NCBI GenBank assembly: GCA_018266255.1
Contig: JAFEAT010000012.1
Coordinates: 86,420 to 150,419 of the forward strand
DNA length: 64,000 bases
From: Cyanobacteria bacterium SZAS-4
GTDB lineage: Bacteria > Cyanobacteriota > Vampirovibrionia > Obscuribacterales > Obscuribacteraceae
Direction of reading: 5' to 3'
Shown one piece after another: positions 1 through 9,251 of this stretch; position 1 is the stretch's first letter, and each line of letters opens with the position of its first letter. Under the pieces are notes generated by a model, which was given only the letters and a program-made list of their open reading frames with translations, did no database searches and had not been told where the DNA came from. The position numbers were made by a program, and so were the translations under genes.

Positions 1-675
1 CAGGCGTCCGACGAAACCGAGTCCGTCGTCGCCGACATCTGTGCAATTGAGACGGAGCTTTTCCAAATTCTTCATCTCTTTGAGCTTGCTCAGTCCTTTG
101 TTTGTCACGTCTGTGAAGGACAAGCTCAAAATCTGTAATTCGGTAAGGTTTTTGATGTGATTGAGAGCGTCATCGCCAATTTCAGTGTCGTCGAGAACAA
201 GTTCTCGCAGCTTTGACATAGTCGACACGGTGGCGATACCGTCAGTCGTGACCTGGGTGGAGGATAAATTCAATTTTGAAAGCTCTGTCAAATTTTTAAG
301 ATGGAGAAGCCCGTCATCGCCGACCTGGGTGCAGCTGATGTCTAACTCCTTCAGACCCGAGAGCCGACCGACATGTATCAGTTCAGCGTCTCCAACATCG
401 CTACCGAGGAAAGAGAGGCTGTGCAGACCGTCTGTCTTTACGTCTGATAATAACGAGCACCCGTAAACAGGGTCAAAGCTGAAATAGAGCGAGAGATGGG
501 AGCCCTGCGGCACTTTCACCGAACCTAAGGCGTCGCCGTGGAACTGCGTTTTGCCTTCCTGGTCCAGTATGTAAAGCTCACCCAGAGACCGATTCGCTGG
601 GAACTCAACCGTGCGTTCTTCCGGAATAATGGAAACCACTACATCGCCTTTAATCGGAATATTCGGAACGTGCAT
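1..675 (-). CDS. Leucine-rich-repeat protein, C-terminus beyond window
   Basis: The frame stays open from an ATG at 675 to the window edge (225 codons), so the C-terminus is missing. A GGGGAG ribosome-binding site lies about nine bases before the ATG. The first ~75 residues are not repeats and look like a beta-rich domain. After them come leucine-rich repeats of about 24 residues with a recurring LxxLxLxxTxVGDDGL pattern, for example LKELDISCTQVGDDGLLHL. Such repeats usually form a curved protein-binding surface; the partner is unknown. No signal peptide or membrane segment is visible in the part seen. A short related LRR fragment lies at 22220-22423. I do not recognise a named family. Confidence 0.8.
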   Translation of the reverse strand, partial: MHVPNIPIKGDVVVSIIPEERTVEFPANRSLGELYILDQEGKTQFHGDALGSVKVPQGSHLSLYFSFDPVYGCSLLSDVKTDGLHSLSFLGSDVGDAELIHVGRLSGLKELDISCTQVGDDGLLHLKNLTELSKLNLSSTQVTTDGIATVSTMSKLRELVLDDTEIGDDALNHIKNLTELQILSLSFTDVTNKGLSKLKEMKNLEKLRLNCTDVGDDGLGFVGRL

Positions 676-922
676 TCCAGATTACTCTCCCCTTCTATAA
701 TTTACCCTCAAATGGGGCGGATTACACCGTCGCTTACGGTGACGTGACTGCTCCATCAAAAGTGCCGTTAACCCGGTCGGCTGCGCAAATCAGTTGATTA
801 AATCGGTTCTCCACCAGGCTGTCGGAATTTTAGTGCGCTGGCCGCACATTTGCTGTGAAGAACAGCCCCGTGGAACATATTGTTCTTGATACCGTATGTG
901 GTGCTACACTTTCCTGCTCAGC
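676..922. other. Intergenic region without a gene
   Basis: This is the space between the divergent LRR gene and the speD terminator. It holds a small hairpin (725-730 CACCGT pairing with 736-741 ACGGTG) and a weak inverted repeat AAGAACA/TGTTCTT near 858-887. Short open frames here lack convincing ribosome-binding sites. I see no RNA gene. Confidence 0.4.
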
Positions 923-947
923 AAAAAGGCGCGGATAACACCGCGCC
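923..947 (-). terminator. Intrinsic terminator of speD
   Basis: On the minus strand a perfect 7-bp GC stem (GGCGCGG/CCGCGCC at 928-947, six-base loop) is followed by five U residues (plus-strand A's at 923-927). It lies 30 bases past the speD stop codon. Confidence 0.85.
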
Positions 948-976
948 TTCTCTAGATGTCTGGATTCGTTTTTTGT

Positions 977-1402
977 TTACACTGCAGATGCTACGCGCAA
1001 ACGCTCCGACTCAACTGCGATACCAGCTCTGCCTAGGCTGCGAGGAAACTCGCGACCGCGCATGAGCAGTTGCTTCTCGTAGCTTTCTGGTTTAAAGACG
1101 CTACTGAAGTAATTGATCGCTGCATCAACGTCAAATTCTCTACAAGAGAAGATGTCCAATGTGACGAAGCCTTTTTCAGGAAAGGTGTGGATGGAGATGT
1201 GTGACTCTGCAATCAGCACTACTCCGCTTACTCCCCAATCATCCTCTACTGTGCCCTGATAACGGAACACGTATGGTGGCATGATTTTCGTCATATCTAG
1301 TTGCGATGGATACGCATCTAGTGCCTGGCTAACTAATCCTAGGTCTGCCAAAAGATCTTTGGGGCAGCCATAGGCCTCTAGAATAAGATGTGGTCCGAAC
1401 AT
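977..1402 (-). CDS. speD: S-adenosylmethionine decarboxylase proenzyme
   Basis: This makes decarboxylated AdoMet, the aminopropyl donor for spermidine synthesis. The protein has 141 residues, in line with the short bacterial class 1B enzymes. The self-cleavage site is E66-S67 in AESHISIHTFPE: Ser67 becomes the pyruvoyl group. His72 and Cys87 (in FSCRE) match the processing His and the catalytic Cys of the family. The frame extends upstream to 1600, but the ATG at 1402 follows a strong AAGGGGGAAG ribosome-binding site and begins MFGPHLILEAYGC, the usual N-terminus. It is a single gene with its own terminator; no speE is in the window. Confidence 0.95.
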   Translation of the reverse strand: MFGPHLILEAYGCPKDLLADLGLVSQALDAYPSQLDMTKIMPPYVFRYQGTVEDDWGVSGVVLIAESHISIHTFPEKGFVTLDIFSCREFDVDAAINYFSSVFKPESYEKQLLMRGREFPRSLGRAGIAVESERLRVASAV

Positions 1403-1917
1403 AGTTTCTTCCCCCTTTTCCGTTCGTTGGTGTAGCGAACGTTGTGTTTTGGAATCCGAGTTGTACAAAACACTTATTTCTCTGACGTCGAAATCGAAGC
1501 TTTGAGCCAAGTGTTTTGAGGGGTACACGAAACGCTTATTTACACCAGAGTTGGACAGTGCCGGGCCTGGGAATTGGGCGTTGTGTGTTTGTCGAGTCAA
1601 CCTCCTAATGGGTGAATACGAAAGAGCTATTCTACAGCAAAATATTTTTTTTTGACGGGATTTGGAAAGGTGACAAAAAATTTTTTCTGGCGAGCGGGCC
1701 GCGGTTCTTGGCTGGATGTCATGCGCTCGTTTTGTCGCGCAAGTCTGCTTGCTGATTCTGGCTTTTCATCAGCTTCTTCGTCAACTTATGATGTTCGTGC
1801 CACCACCGTCTCTGGCCAAAGTTGCTCAGTCAGGAGATGAAGAACCGTAACATCGTCTCGACGCGGCCAAGTTTAAGAGATTGTTGAGGGCCGCGCGTAG
1901 AACCGCTATTCATGCGG
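1403..1917. other. Intergenic region, speD leader and dnaE 3' end
   Basis: About 515 bases without a credible gene. On the minus strand it gives speD a leader of unknown extent. An inverted repeat (CGCGGCC at 1862-1868, GGCCGCG at 1889-1895) lies just past the dnaE stop and could shape its 3' end, but it has a 20-base loop and no U-tract. The open frame overlapping the dnaE end is a shadow. Confidence 0.4.
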
Positions 1918-4900
1918 TTAGACGAAGATTCGCTTGACCATGACCTTGACTTTGTCTTCGAAGTTGCGATGCATGTTGGTGACGAAGTCAGCAGATGGTG
2001 ACACCCAGAATTGGGAGCCGACCAAGATGGTCTGATTCGACTTGGTGTCTTGCGGGAAGTGGAGCAAGACCGGGTCTTCACCCTTGTGCGTGTTGAGCAC
2101 ATCTTTCAGTCGATGCAGGTCACTGAACGACTGATGCGAGTTGAAGTAGATGTCGATCATGGATGCGTCGGAAATTCTTCTGACTGAATTTGCCAGGATG
2201 GAGAGCTGATCTTCGTTCTTCTTGATCTTGCCTTTGATCAGAAGCAGCGACTGCGGCACTAGCACCTCTGGTGGAGTCTTATCCAGCAGCTCGCTGTATG
2301 CCACTACTTCCAACTTGCCGACAGGATCTTCCAGATGGATAATGCAGAGCAGCTTGTTCTGCTTGGTGAGCCGCTTTTCGATGCTGATCGCGAGCCCGCC
2401 GATAATCACGCTCGTTCCATCTTTCGCCTCTTTCACGTCACGCAAAGTGTGTGTGGTGAGGAAGCGCAGTCGGTTGGATACTCTCTTCAGCGGGTGACTG
2501 GTGACGTAGAAGCCGAGCAATTCGTGCTCCATCTTCTGCATGTCTGATTCCTGGTATTCGCTGCCGTCGCCAGTGAGCACGTGCTCGAAGCTGACGCCAG
2601 TATCGGCCGCAATGCTGAAGAGACTGATCTGTCCACTCGCTTCTTCAGCTTGTCTGCGTTGAGCGCGTTCAACAAGCGCATCTAGATTTTCTAAGGCTTG
2701 TTTTCTCGAGACCCCGAGGCTTAAGCAAGCACCGCATTTGACCAATGCCTCCAATGTGCGCTTGTTGCAAATTCTCAGATCGATTTTCGAGATAAAGTCG
2801 TTTAGAGAAGTGAACTTGGTGTGCATCGCACGCTTCTCGACGATTTCGGTTACGGCTGCTTCGCCCACGTTTTTTACAGCGGACAGTCCGAATCTGATCG
2901 ACGTGCCGTCAACAGTAAACTCGTGTCCGGAAACGTTTACGTCTGGTGGCAAGATATCTATATTGATCGCCTGACACTCAGCGATGTATCCCTGCACCTT
3001 TTCCTGGTCGCCAGAGACGCTCGATAGCAGCGCGCACATGTATTCGACTGGGTAGTGCGTCTTGAGATAAGCTGTTTGATAAGTGAGCAGCGCATATGCT
3101 TGACTGTGCGACTTGTTGAAGCAGTACTCCGCGAACTGCACCATCATGTCGAACAAATCGTTTGCAACTTCTTTCGGCACACCATTTTTGACGGAACCGC
3201 CGACGAAAATTTCGCGCTGCTTTTCCATCTCTTCGGGCTTTTTCTTACCCATGGCGCGTCTGAGCAAGTCGGCTTGTCCCAAACTGTATCCGCCGAGCTG
3301 CTGAGCGATCTGCATAACCTGCTCTTGGTACACGATCTGACCGTATGTACTGTTGAGGATAGGCTCGAGCAGCGGTGTCGAGTAAGTGATTTTCGTTTTG
3401 CCGTTTTTGCAATCGATAAACTTATCGATCATCCCTGTGTCTAACGGACCAGGACGATAAAGTGCAATCAGCGCCGAAATGTCTTCCATGCAGTTTGGCT
3501 TCATGTCGCGCGCCACCTGGCGCATGCCCGATGAAGTTTCTAGCTGGAAAATACCGGCGAGGTCTCCGTTAGAAATAGTTGTATAGGTTTTTTCGTCATC
3601 GATTGGCAAATCATCAGGAATGATTTCTACGCCGTGCAACTGTTTGATGATCTTCACAGCCTTGTCGATCATCGTTAAGTTACGCAGACCGAGGAAGTCC
3701 ATCTTCACCAGTCCGACGTAAGCTACGTCTTCCATGTAGTATTGAGTGATGATTGTGCCGTCACCGTTGCGCATTACCGGCACGAGTTCTTCCAGCGGAA
3801 CGTCAGAAATTACGACGCCTGCCGCGTGCATACCGAAGCTTTTGTTCACGCCTTCGAGTTTGCGTGCGACATCGATTACTTGTCGCGCTTCATCGCTTAT
3901 CGCGTAGACCTTTTTGAATTCAGGATGGTCTGCAATCATTTCGTCGAGCGGTGTCGGCTTGCCTCGCACAACAGGCACCATCTTCGCGAGCTTGGTCGAT
4001 TCGCCAAAAGGATATTCGAGTACGCGCGCAACGTCTTTGATAACAGCCTTACTAGTCATTCTGTTGAAGGTAATGATCTGCGCAACGCGGTCAGAACCAT
4101 ACTTTTCGCCGACGTATTTGATCACTTCTTCTCGACGTTCGATGCAGAAGTCTGTATCGATGTCGGGCATCGACTTTCGTTCTGGATTCAAAAATCTTTC
4201 GAACAGCAAGTTGTACTTGATCGGGTCGATGTTCGTGATGCCGAGCGCATATGCCACCAGGCTTCCTGCCGCAGAGCCGCGGCCGGGACCAACTGGAATT
4301 CCCCTATCGCGCGCAAATTGTATAAAGTCAGCGACGATCAAGAAGTAAGATGCGAAGTTCATGCCTTCGATAACTTCGAGTTCGACACGCGCGCGCGTGG
4401 TGACATCTGGCGTAATTTCTTTGTATTTCGCTTTTATCCCTTCGTGGACAAGCTGATTCAGGTAAGATTCTGCGGTTTGTCCAGGTGGAACTGGAACAAC
4501 TGGCAAACGTGGTTCGCTAGCCAATTTGAATGATTCGATCTTGTCGGCGATTTCGAGAGTGGTGCGAATTCCCTCTTCGATATGTTCGATATCGAGATGG
4601 TCTCGATAAAGCTGGAACATTTCGTCGCCGTTTTTGATGTATTCCCAACCGCTAAACTTCATGCGTTGTGCGTCGACAACGTTCTTGCCCATCTGAATGC
4701 AGAGTAAGCAGTCGTGTGCGACAGCGTCGTCTTTGCCAGTGAAGTGACTGTCGTTTGTGCAGCAAAGCTTGATGCCAAGCTCTTTTGCAATTTTGACGAG
4801 TTGCCGATTTACTTTTCGATCTTCGGGATAGCCGTGGTCTTGAATCTCGATGTAGTAATCGTCTTTGAAAACACTCTGATACCACTTCGCCGCTTCGAAC

Positions 4901-5367
4901 GCCTTGTCGTAATCGTCTTTGAGCAGATACTGGCTCAACTCTGCGCCCAAGCACCCAGATAGAATGATCAAACCTTCGCTATGCTCAGCGAGCATCGCTT
5001 TGTTCATGCGCGGCTTGTAGTAATATCCTTCGGTTTGCGCGCGCGAATTTAGTTTGACCAGGTTTTTGTAGCCAGTTTTATTCTTGCAGAGAATAATGAT
5101 GTGATAGAGCGGCGGGCGAACTGATTTGTCTTTGATGTCGCCATCGATGATGTAGCCTTCACAGCCGATGATCGGCTTGACGCCACCCATTTCCTGGCAG
5201 GTTTTTGTTAATTCAATGGCACCATACATGACACCATGATCGGTGATCGCGACAGCCGGCATATTTTCAGCCTTGGCTTTCTTCACCAATTCTTTGATAC
5301 GCGTTGCTCCATCGAGCAAGCTGTACTCGGTGTGCAAATGAAGCGGTACGTAAGGGCGTGGCGGCAT
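1918..5367 (-). CDS. dnaE: DNA polymerase III alpha subunit
   Basis: Replicative polymerase catalytic subunit, 1149 residues, the usual DnaE length. The N-terminal PHP domain starts with HLHTEYSLLDG (residues 10-20). The polymerase core shows PGRGSAAGS (361-369) and the catalytic aspartates of PDIDTDF (401-407). A helix-hairpin-helix region follows, then an OB-fold near residues 1000-1080. The ATG at 5367 has GGAG seven bases upstream. No proofreading exonuclease domain is inserted, so this is DnaE and not PolC. It is a monocistronic minus-strand gene. Confidence 0.97.
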   Translation of the reverse strand: MPPRPYVPLHLHTEYSLLDGATRIKELVKKAKAENMPAVAITDHGVMYGAIELTKTCQEMGGVKPIIGCEGYIIDGDIKDKSVRPPLYHIIILCKNKTGYKNLVKLNSRAQTEGYYYKPRMNKAMLAEHSEGLIILSGCLGAELSQYLLKDDYDKAFEAAKWYQSVFKDDYYIEIQDHGYPEDRKVNRQLVKIAKELGIKLCCTNDSHFTGKDDAVAHDCLLCIQMGKNVVDAQRMKFSGWEYIKNGDEMFQLYRDHLDIEHIEEGIRTTLEIADKIESFKLASEPRLPVVPVPPGQTAESYLNQLVHEGIKAKYKEITPDVTTRARVELEVIEGMNFASYFLIVADFIQFARDRGIPVGPGRGSAAGSLVAYALGITNIDPIKYNLLFERFLNPERKSMPDIDTDFCIERREEVIKYVGEKYGSDRVAQIITFNRMTSKAVIKDVARVLEYPFGESTKLAKMVPVVRGKPTPLDEMIADHPEFKKVYAISDEARQVIDVARKLEGVNKSFGMHAAGVVISDVPLEELVPVMRNGDGTIITQYYMEDVAYVGLVKMDFLGLRNLTMIDKAVKIIKQLHGVEIIPDDLPIDDEKTYTTISNGDLAGIFQLETSSGMRQVARDMKPNCMEDISALIALYRPGPLDTGMIDKFIDCKNGKTKITYSTPLLEPILNSTYGQIVYQEQVMQIAQQLGGYSLGQADLLRRAMGKKKPEEMEKQREIFVGGSVKNGVPKEVANDLFDMMVQFAEYCFNKSHSQAYALLTYQTAYLKTHYPVEYMCALLSSVSGDQEKVQGYIAECQAINIDILPPDVNVSGHEFTVDGTSIRFGLSAVKNVGEAAVTEIVEKRAMHTKFTSLNDFISKIDLRICNKRTLEALVKCGACLSLGVSRKQALENLDALVERAQRRQAEEASGQISLFSIAADTGVSFEHVLTGDGSEYQESDMQKMEHELLGFYVTSHPLKRVSNRLRFLTTHTLRDVKEAKDGTSVIIGGLAISIEKRLTKQNKLLCIIHLEDPVGKLEVVAYSELLDKTPPEVLVPQSLLLIKGKIKKNEDQLSILANSVRRISDASMIDIYFNSHQSFSDLHRLKDVLNTHKGEDPVLLHFPQDTKSNQTILVGSQFWVSPSADFVTNMHRNFEDKVKVMVKRIFV

Positions 5368-5590
5368 GCTGGCTCCAGGTGTGGTTGTCGCCTAATGCTT
5401 ACGCTACGGCGTTGAGCCATGCGAAGTCGGGTTGGCGATTGTCCCACTAACTCATTCTACATATAAGAAGACGTCATTTCGTCAGATATAGTTCAATTCG
5501 TTCGAACAATATTTTTCTATATCTATTGAATATGCGTGCATCAAATTAAGCACCCGTTCGTAAGGCCCCAAATGGCTGCAAGTCGCCAAT

Positions 5591-5621
5591 AGAAAACGGC
5601 AGCCCTTGCGGAACTGCCGTT
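5591..5621 (-). terminator. Intrinsic terminator after small gene
   Basis: AACGGCAG (5595-5602) pairs with CTGCCGTT (5614-5621) in a perfect 8-bp stem. On the minus strand it runs into UUUU, about 45 bases past the stop of the small gene at 5668-5883. The 220 bases between here and dnaE (5368-5590) are AT-rich, probably hold the dnaE promoter, and contain no gene I can support. Confidence 0.75.
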
Positions 5622-5667
5622 AAAACTCATTTGCGGAAAGGGGCTACCTTGCCATCGTCATCGTGGA

Positions 5668-5883
5668 CTATCTTGCTTTGGCGAACTGGCTCACATGTGA
5701 GAAAGTGCTGCGGCGAGTGCGACGACGAACTACTGGCGATCTGTGTCCTTCTTCACATGCAGCTTCTGCAGCGTGTTCTTTTAGAAGTCTGGCAGTGACT
5801 TCTTCTCTTTCTAGCTGCACTATTGCCTGTCTGAACCATGATTGGAGACAAAGACGCTCATCCTTTGTTAGTTCATTCATCAT
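5668..5883 (-). CDS. Small hypothetical protein (71 aa)
   Basis: Begins with two ATGs (5883 and 5880) after an excellent AAAAGGAG ribosome-binding site and ends before its own terminator, so it is very likely expressed. The N-terminal half is a charged helix (DERLCLQSWFRQAIVQLEREE). The C-terminal part is very basic (RRRTRR). There is no signal peptide or membrane segment. Size and charge would allow a nucleic-acid-binding or regulatory role, but I do not recognise the family. Confidence 0.7.
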   Translation of the reverse strand: MMNELTKDERLCLQSWFRQAIVQLEREEVTARLLKEHAAEAACEEGHRSPVVRRRTRRSTFSHVSQFAKAR

Positions 5884-6051
5884 CGCTCGTTCTCCTTTTT
5901 GTGCGTGCAGCGCACGCTCAGTGGTTCAGTGTATCGCTCGTGGCGATAAGACCTTCGATGTAGTCGGCAAAATGCTTCTGCATCGTGAGCCTATTGTAGG
6001 GGCTTCCCAAGTGGATGCGCCCCTTGGCATCTGAAAATGTAAATTAGGTTT

Positions 6052-7491
6052 TTAAAAGGTAAGCGCCTTCTGCACTGCAGCGCCAGAATTGACGATGCCG
6101 AAGCCGAATTTCGCTTGCGTATAACCTACTGGTTGCGTTGCCGTTGTCTGCATGATGTTGAGAACTTGCGCGTTCGTGAGATTCGGACGCAGTCCCCAAA
6201 TTTGTGCGGCCACGCTCATCGCGAGTGGTGATGCGAATGACGTGCCGCTTGCAGTCGACAGCTTGTTCGTTCCGTCGCCCGAGACGATGTTGGATCCCGG
6301 AGCGGCAAACCAGACTGGCCCGCCGTATGTCGAGAACGATGAGAGCTTAGACGCGCTTGTCACCGAGGAGATGACAATCAGGTTATTGGTGCGTGAACTG
6401 TTGTCTCTCATGCCGTCGTTTCCAGCGGCGTTGAACAGCAATCCGTTGTGATTGTTGTAGAAGTCAGCCAGTGCTGTCGTCAAAGCTGGATGAACGCTGG
6501 AATTGGCGAACGTGTACGGTGTGTTTGCGTTGACGCTCAAGTTGACCAATTTGACGCCGCGCCCTTCCAGATAAAAGAGTGCGTTGATGATGTCTGCGTC
6601 AGATGTGGAGCTGCTCGAGTCGAACACGTTCACAGGAATGATGTTCGCCAGATAGGCAGGTGCAGCACCAAGTATGCCGTTGTTGGTGTTAGCCATCGAG
6701 CATGTGGAGACGAAAGTGCCGTGATAGAAGGCGTTCGCCCCTGGTGTCTGGTCTGTGTTTCCGGGACCTGAACCTTTTCGTTCATTGAAGCCTGTATCGA
6801 CTTTGCCAGCCAGATCGATTTGTGTGCCGATCACGCCCGTGTCGATTACGCCGACTGTGACGCCTTGACCAGAACCGCCATTGGCCCAACCGGTCGGTAC
6901 ATTCATCACACCATGATGATACTGAGAGCTGTAGCCAGGATCGTTTGGCGAGCCGTTAGGGAAGTTCCCTGGCGGAGGTGGTGGAGGTGGTGGTGGCGGA
7001 GGAGGAGGTGGAGGTGGTGGAGGTGGTGGTGGTGGCGGAGGGGGAGGAGGAGGTGGTGGAGGAGGTGGAGGAGGAGGTGGAGGAGGTGGAGGTGGTGGTG
7101 GTGGCCCGTGATGAGCGTTCTGCAATCTAGTGATCACGTTTTTCTGTACGGCATCAAAGTGCTTTTTGTCCTTCGACAATTTATCGATGCTCTCGTCAGT
7201 TTTGCCAGCAGGCACGTTGACGACGTAGCAAACCAGTTTGCCGTTGCCCATCGTCCGCACGACAGTTCCGTTTAAGTTTTTTAAGGCGTCGTTGACTTCG
7301 TCTTTGTCAGAGCCTGGATGAACCATGACAAGAATTTGGTTTGGCACAGATTCCGGTGCATTGAAGTGCGCCGTCGATGCTGGTTTGCTCGACTGCGCTC
7401 CAGCTGCAGAGTGTAGTGAGATCGATATCCCTACCGCAAGTGTTGCCGAAAGAGCTAACCTGTCCAATTTCTCGCGACCAGACTTTTTCAT
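6052..7491 (-). CDS. Secreted S8 subtilisin-like protease, 45-proline linker
   Basis: Order of parts in 479 residues: signal peptide (1 to ~32, ending AGA), I9-like propeptide (~50-123, starting PNQILVMVHPG), an uninterrupted run of 45 prolines (130-174), then the subtilase domain. The catalytic triad is Asp217 (VIDTG), His257 (YHGTF) and Ser418 (GTSFASP); the oxyanion Asn lies in NAAGND. The ATG at 7491 follows GAGGA. All 45 codons are CCN in mixed synonymous use, so the run is not one simple slipped triplet. Translation should depend on EF-P, because polyproline stalls ribosomes. A rigid polyproline helix would hold the propeptide away from the enzyme, or anchor the protease in the envelope. 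A stand-alone homologue of the propeptide lies at 9893-10135. Confidence 0.93.
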   Translation of the reverse strand: MKKSGREKLDRLALSATLAVGISISLHSAAGAQSSKPASTAHFNAPESVPNQILVMVHPGSDKDEVNDALKNLNGTVVRTMGNGKLVCYVVNVPAGKTDESIDKLSKDKKHFDAVQKNVITRLQNAHHGPPPPPPPPPPPPPPPPPPPPPPPPPPPPPPPPPPPPPPPPPPPPPGNFPNGSPNDPGYSSQYHHGVMNVPTGWANGGSGQGVTVGVIDTGVIGTQIDLAGKVDTGFNERKGSGPGNTDQTPGANAFYHGTFVSTCSMANTNNGILGAAPAYLANIIPVNVFDSSSSTSDADIINALFYLEGRGVKLVNLSVNANTPYTFANSSVHPALTTALADFYNNHNGLLFNAAGNDGMRDNSSRTNNLIVISSVTSASKLSSFSTYGGPVWFAAPGSNIVSGDGTNKLSTASGTSFASPLAMSVAAQIWGLRPNLTNAQVLNIMQTTATQPVGYTQAKFGFGIVNSGAAVQKALTF

Positions 7492-7702
7492 CTTTTATCC
7501 TCGAACGCCCAAGTTTCGCGAGTATAACCGCTGAGTATGGTCGTTCGCTACAATTGTAATAAAGATTGGGATTAACTTATTGACAACTCCGGATTTTGGA
7601 TCAGGCTCTGATCTCAGACTAAACGGAGCTGCAAGAATTCGTCTCTATCCAGGCGGTATTAAATGTGGTGCCTAAACTGTGACCAAATCTCTACCTGATT
7701 AA

Positions 7703-8623
7703 CTACGGAATCGGTTGCCCGCCATTGGTCGTGGCCGTCGAACCGATGCGCACTTTCTGGTCTCCAGTTTTCATTGACACATCCATTTTGGCGAAAACTT
7801 CTACTGCCGATGGAATTTGATCAGCTTTCTGTTGGTTTGTATACTTCTCGTCGAGGAACAGTGGCGCCAGTTTCACAAACACTTCCGGATTTGTCATGCG
7901 CGGTGGTGATACGGATTTATCTACATCTGCTGGCAATGACGAAAGCTTGAAAATCAAGTCACTGTCCGGTGAAGGTAGCTTTGCGTCGATGTTTCCACGG
8001 TACAGTTGACTACCTTTCTCAAAGTATTTTTTCTGCTCGTCGTGATCGCGAAGTTCTGGAATAACCTCGGTGTTAGTCACGTTCGACTGTACTTTATCGA
8101 TATAACCGAGGTAAACATCTTGCACTTTCGGGTCATAAGTTTTGAACCATGGCAATGTGAAAGTCGAGTCCACATGTGTGTTCAGGTTGTATTTCTCGAC
8201 TGATTGACGCGCTGTTTTTGTAATGTACTCAATTTGATTTTTTCGTTCGGCCTCTACAAACTGAGCGCTGCTCCTTGATTCGTCTAACAACTGATTTGCC
8301 AGAGGGGCTAGAATTTGATTTTTTTCAGCCGACGCGGCATCAGCATTCTGCCTCGAAACATACACCAGCTCTCTACAACGAGCGACGACGTTGTTCATCT
8401 GACCGATTTTGTCACCCTTGTTAAGCCCTTCCGCGAGAGAAAGGGTTAGATTGTCAGCCTCATGCTGCCCTTTCTTTTGTTGTGCTAGCAAGAGGTAAAA
8501 TGCGAATCCAATCAGGCACGTTGCCAGCAAAATCCCAACAACAAGCGTCGTCATAGTGAGCATGCTGCCCTTCTGACGGCGTTGTATCGAGCGGGGTAAT
8601 CGTTTAGTGTTCCTGGCTGTCAT
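7703..8623 (-). CDS. TadG-like single-pass membrane protein
   Basis: 306 residues. The N-terminus RRQKGSMLTMTTLVVGILLATCLIG (about residues 16-40) is a basic stretch plus glycine and one membrane helix, as in TadE/TadG-like pilus accessory proteins. The rest is a soluble, mostly helical domain with no enzyme motif. The ATG at 8623 has no strong ribosome-binding site. It is divergent from the TadE-like gene at 8694, with about 70 bases for both promoters. Assignment rests on the N-terminal pattern and the neighbour, so it is tentative. Confidence 0.65.
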   Translation of the reverse strand: MTARNTKRLPRSIQRRQKGSMLTMTTLVVGILLATCLIGFAFYLLLAQQKKGQHEADNLTLSLAEGLNKGDKIGQMNNVVARCRELVYVSRQNADAASAEKNQILAPLANQLLDESRSSAQFVEAERKNQIEYITKTARQSVEKYNLNTHVDSTFTLPWFKTYDPKVQDVYLGYIDKVQSNVTNTEVIPELRDHDEQKKYFEKGSQLYRGNIDAKLPSPDSDLIFKLSSLPADVDKSVSPPRMTNPEVFVKLAPLFLDEKYTNQQKADQIPSAVEVFAKMDVSMKTGDQKVRIGSTATTNGGQPIP

Positions 8624-8693
8624 TTATGAGACCATAAGCGTGGGTAGCTTCACATGTTATTCTGAAGCAGATTCTATCAAAGCACGGCGCCGC

Positions 8694-9251
8694 ATGATCC
8701 GCAGAAATTTTCGAAGTAACAAAGGTGCGCAAATTCCTGAGTTTGCGGCTGCACTAATATTGCTGGTTTTTCTGTTCTTCATTCCGTTGTTGGACCTCGG
8801 CATCATGCCGGTTCGATATTTTCTCGCTCAAGAACTAATCGCCACATACGCCAGGAAATTGTCTCTGTGCGAAAGTCTCAGCCAATCATTCGCAGTGATG
8901 GATGCCGACCCTTCACTCGAGACACGATTGATCAGGCTTGGCGGCGTGCAACCGAAGAACATCGTGCTGCGATTGGTTATTTCGAAAACTAATCCGCCAC
9001 CCGAACAGATCATTATTACTGAACCGCGAAAAATCCCAAAAGTGTGGTTCCCGGAAGGACCGAAGAACCCTTGTGAATACATTTTGGAACTATCAGTAGA
9101 CTGTCAGATCTCACCGGCGATATTGCTGCGCTATTTAGGAATCAATGTAATCGGCTTGACGGAGGCTGTTCCATTCAGGATTTCAGCAACCTCTCCATGG
9201 GAAAACCTTGGACGTAATCCAATTACCAAAGGTTACTTTATCAATGAATAG
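8694..9251 (+). CDS. TadE-like membrane protein
   Basis: With the ATG at 8694 the protein has 185 residues and begins MIRRNFRSNKGAQIPEF, followed by a hydrophobic helix. This is the TadE pattern (basic residues, KGA, a Glu near the start of the helix). TadE-family proteins are minor pilins or accessory parts of tight-adherence pili. The frame is open upstream to 8607, but the extra residues overlap the divergent gene. The last 8 bases overlap the next gene, which suggests coupled translation. No secretion ATPase or TadB/C gene is nearby. Confidence 0.7.
   Translation: MIRRNFRSNKGAQIPEFAAALILLVFLFFIPLLDLGIMPVRYFLAQELIATYARKLSLCESLSQSFAVMDADPSLETRLIRLGGVQPKNIVLRLVISKTNPPPEQIIITEPRKIPKVWFPEGPKNPCEYILELSVDCQISPAILLRYLGINVIGLTEAVPFRISATSPWENLGRNPITKGYFINE

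Noticed and set aside
3742..4533. Long plus-strand frame of 263 codons inside dnaE
   Set aside because: Shadow of dnaE, whose polymerase motifs are on the minus strand through this stretch.
6970..7104. GGN repeat tract considered as a microsatellite or CRISPR-like array
   Set aside because: It has no spacer structure and is explained by the proline codons of the subtilase.
6820..7275. Plus-strand frame of 151 codons rich in Trp and Arg
   Set aside because: It is the antisense of the polyproline tract (CCN read backwards gives NGG). The minus-strand subtilase has a full catalytic triad and signal peptide.
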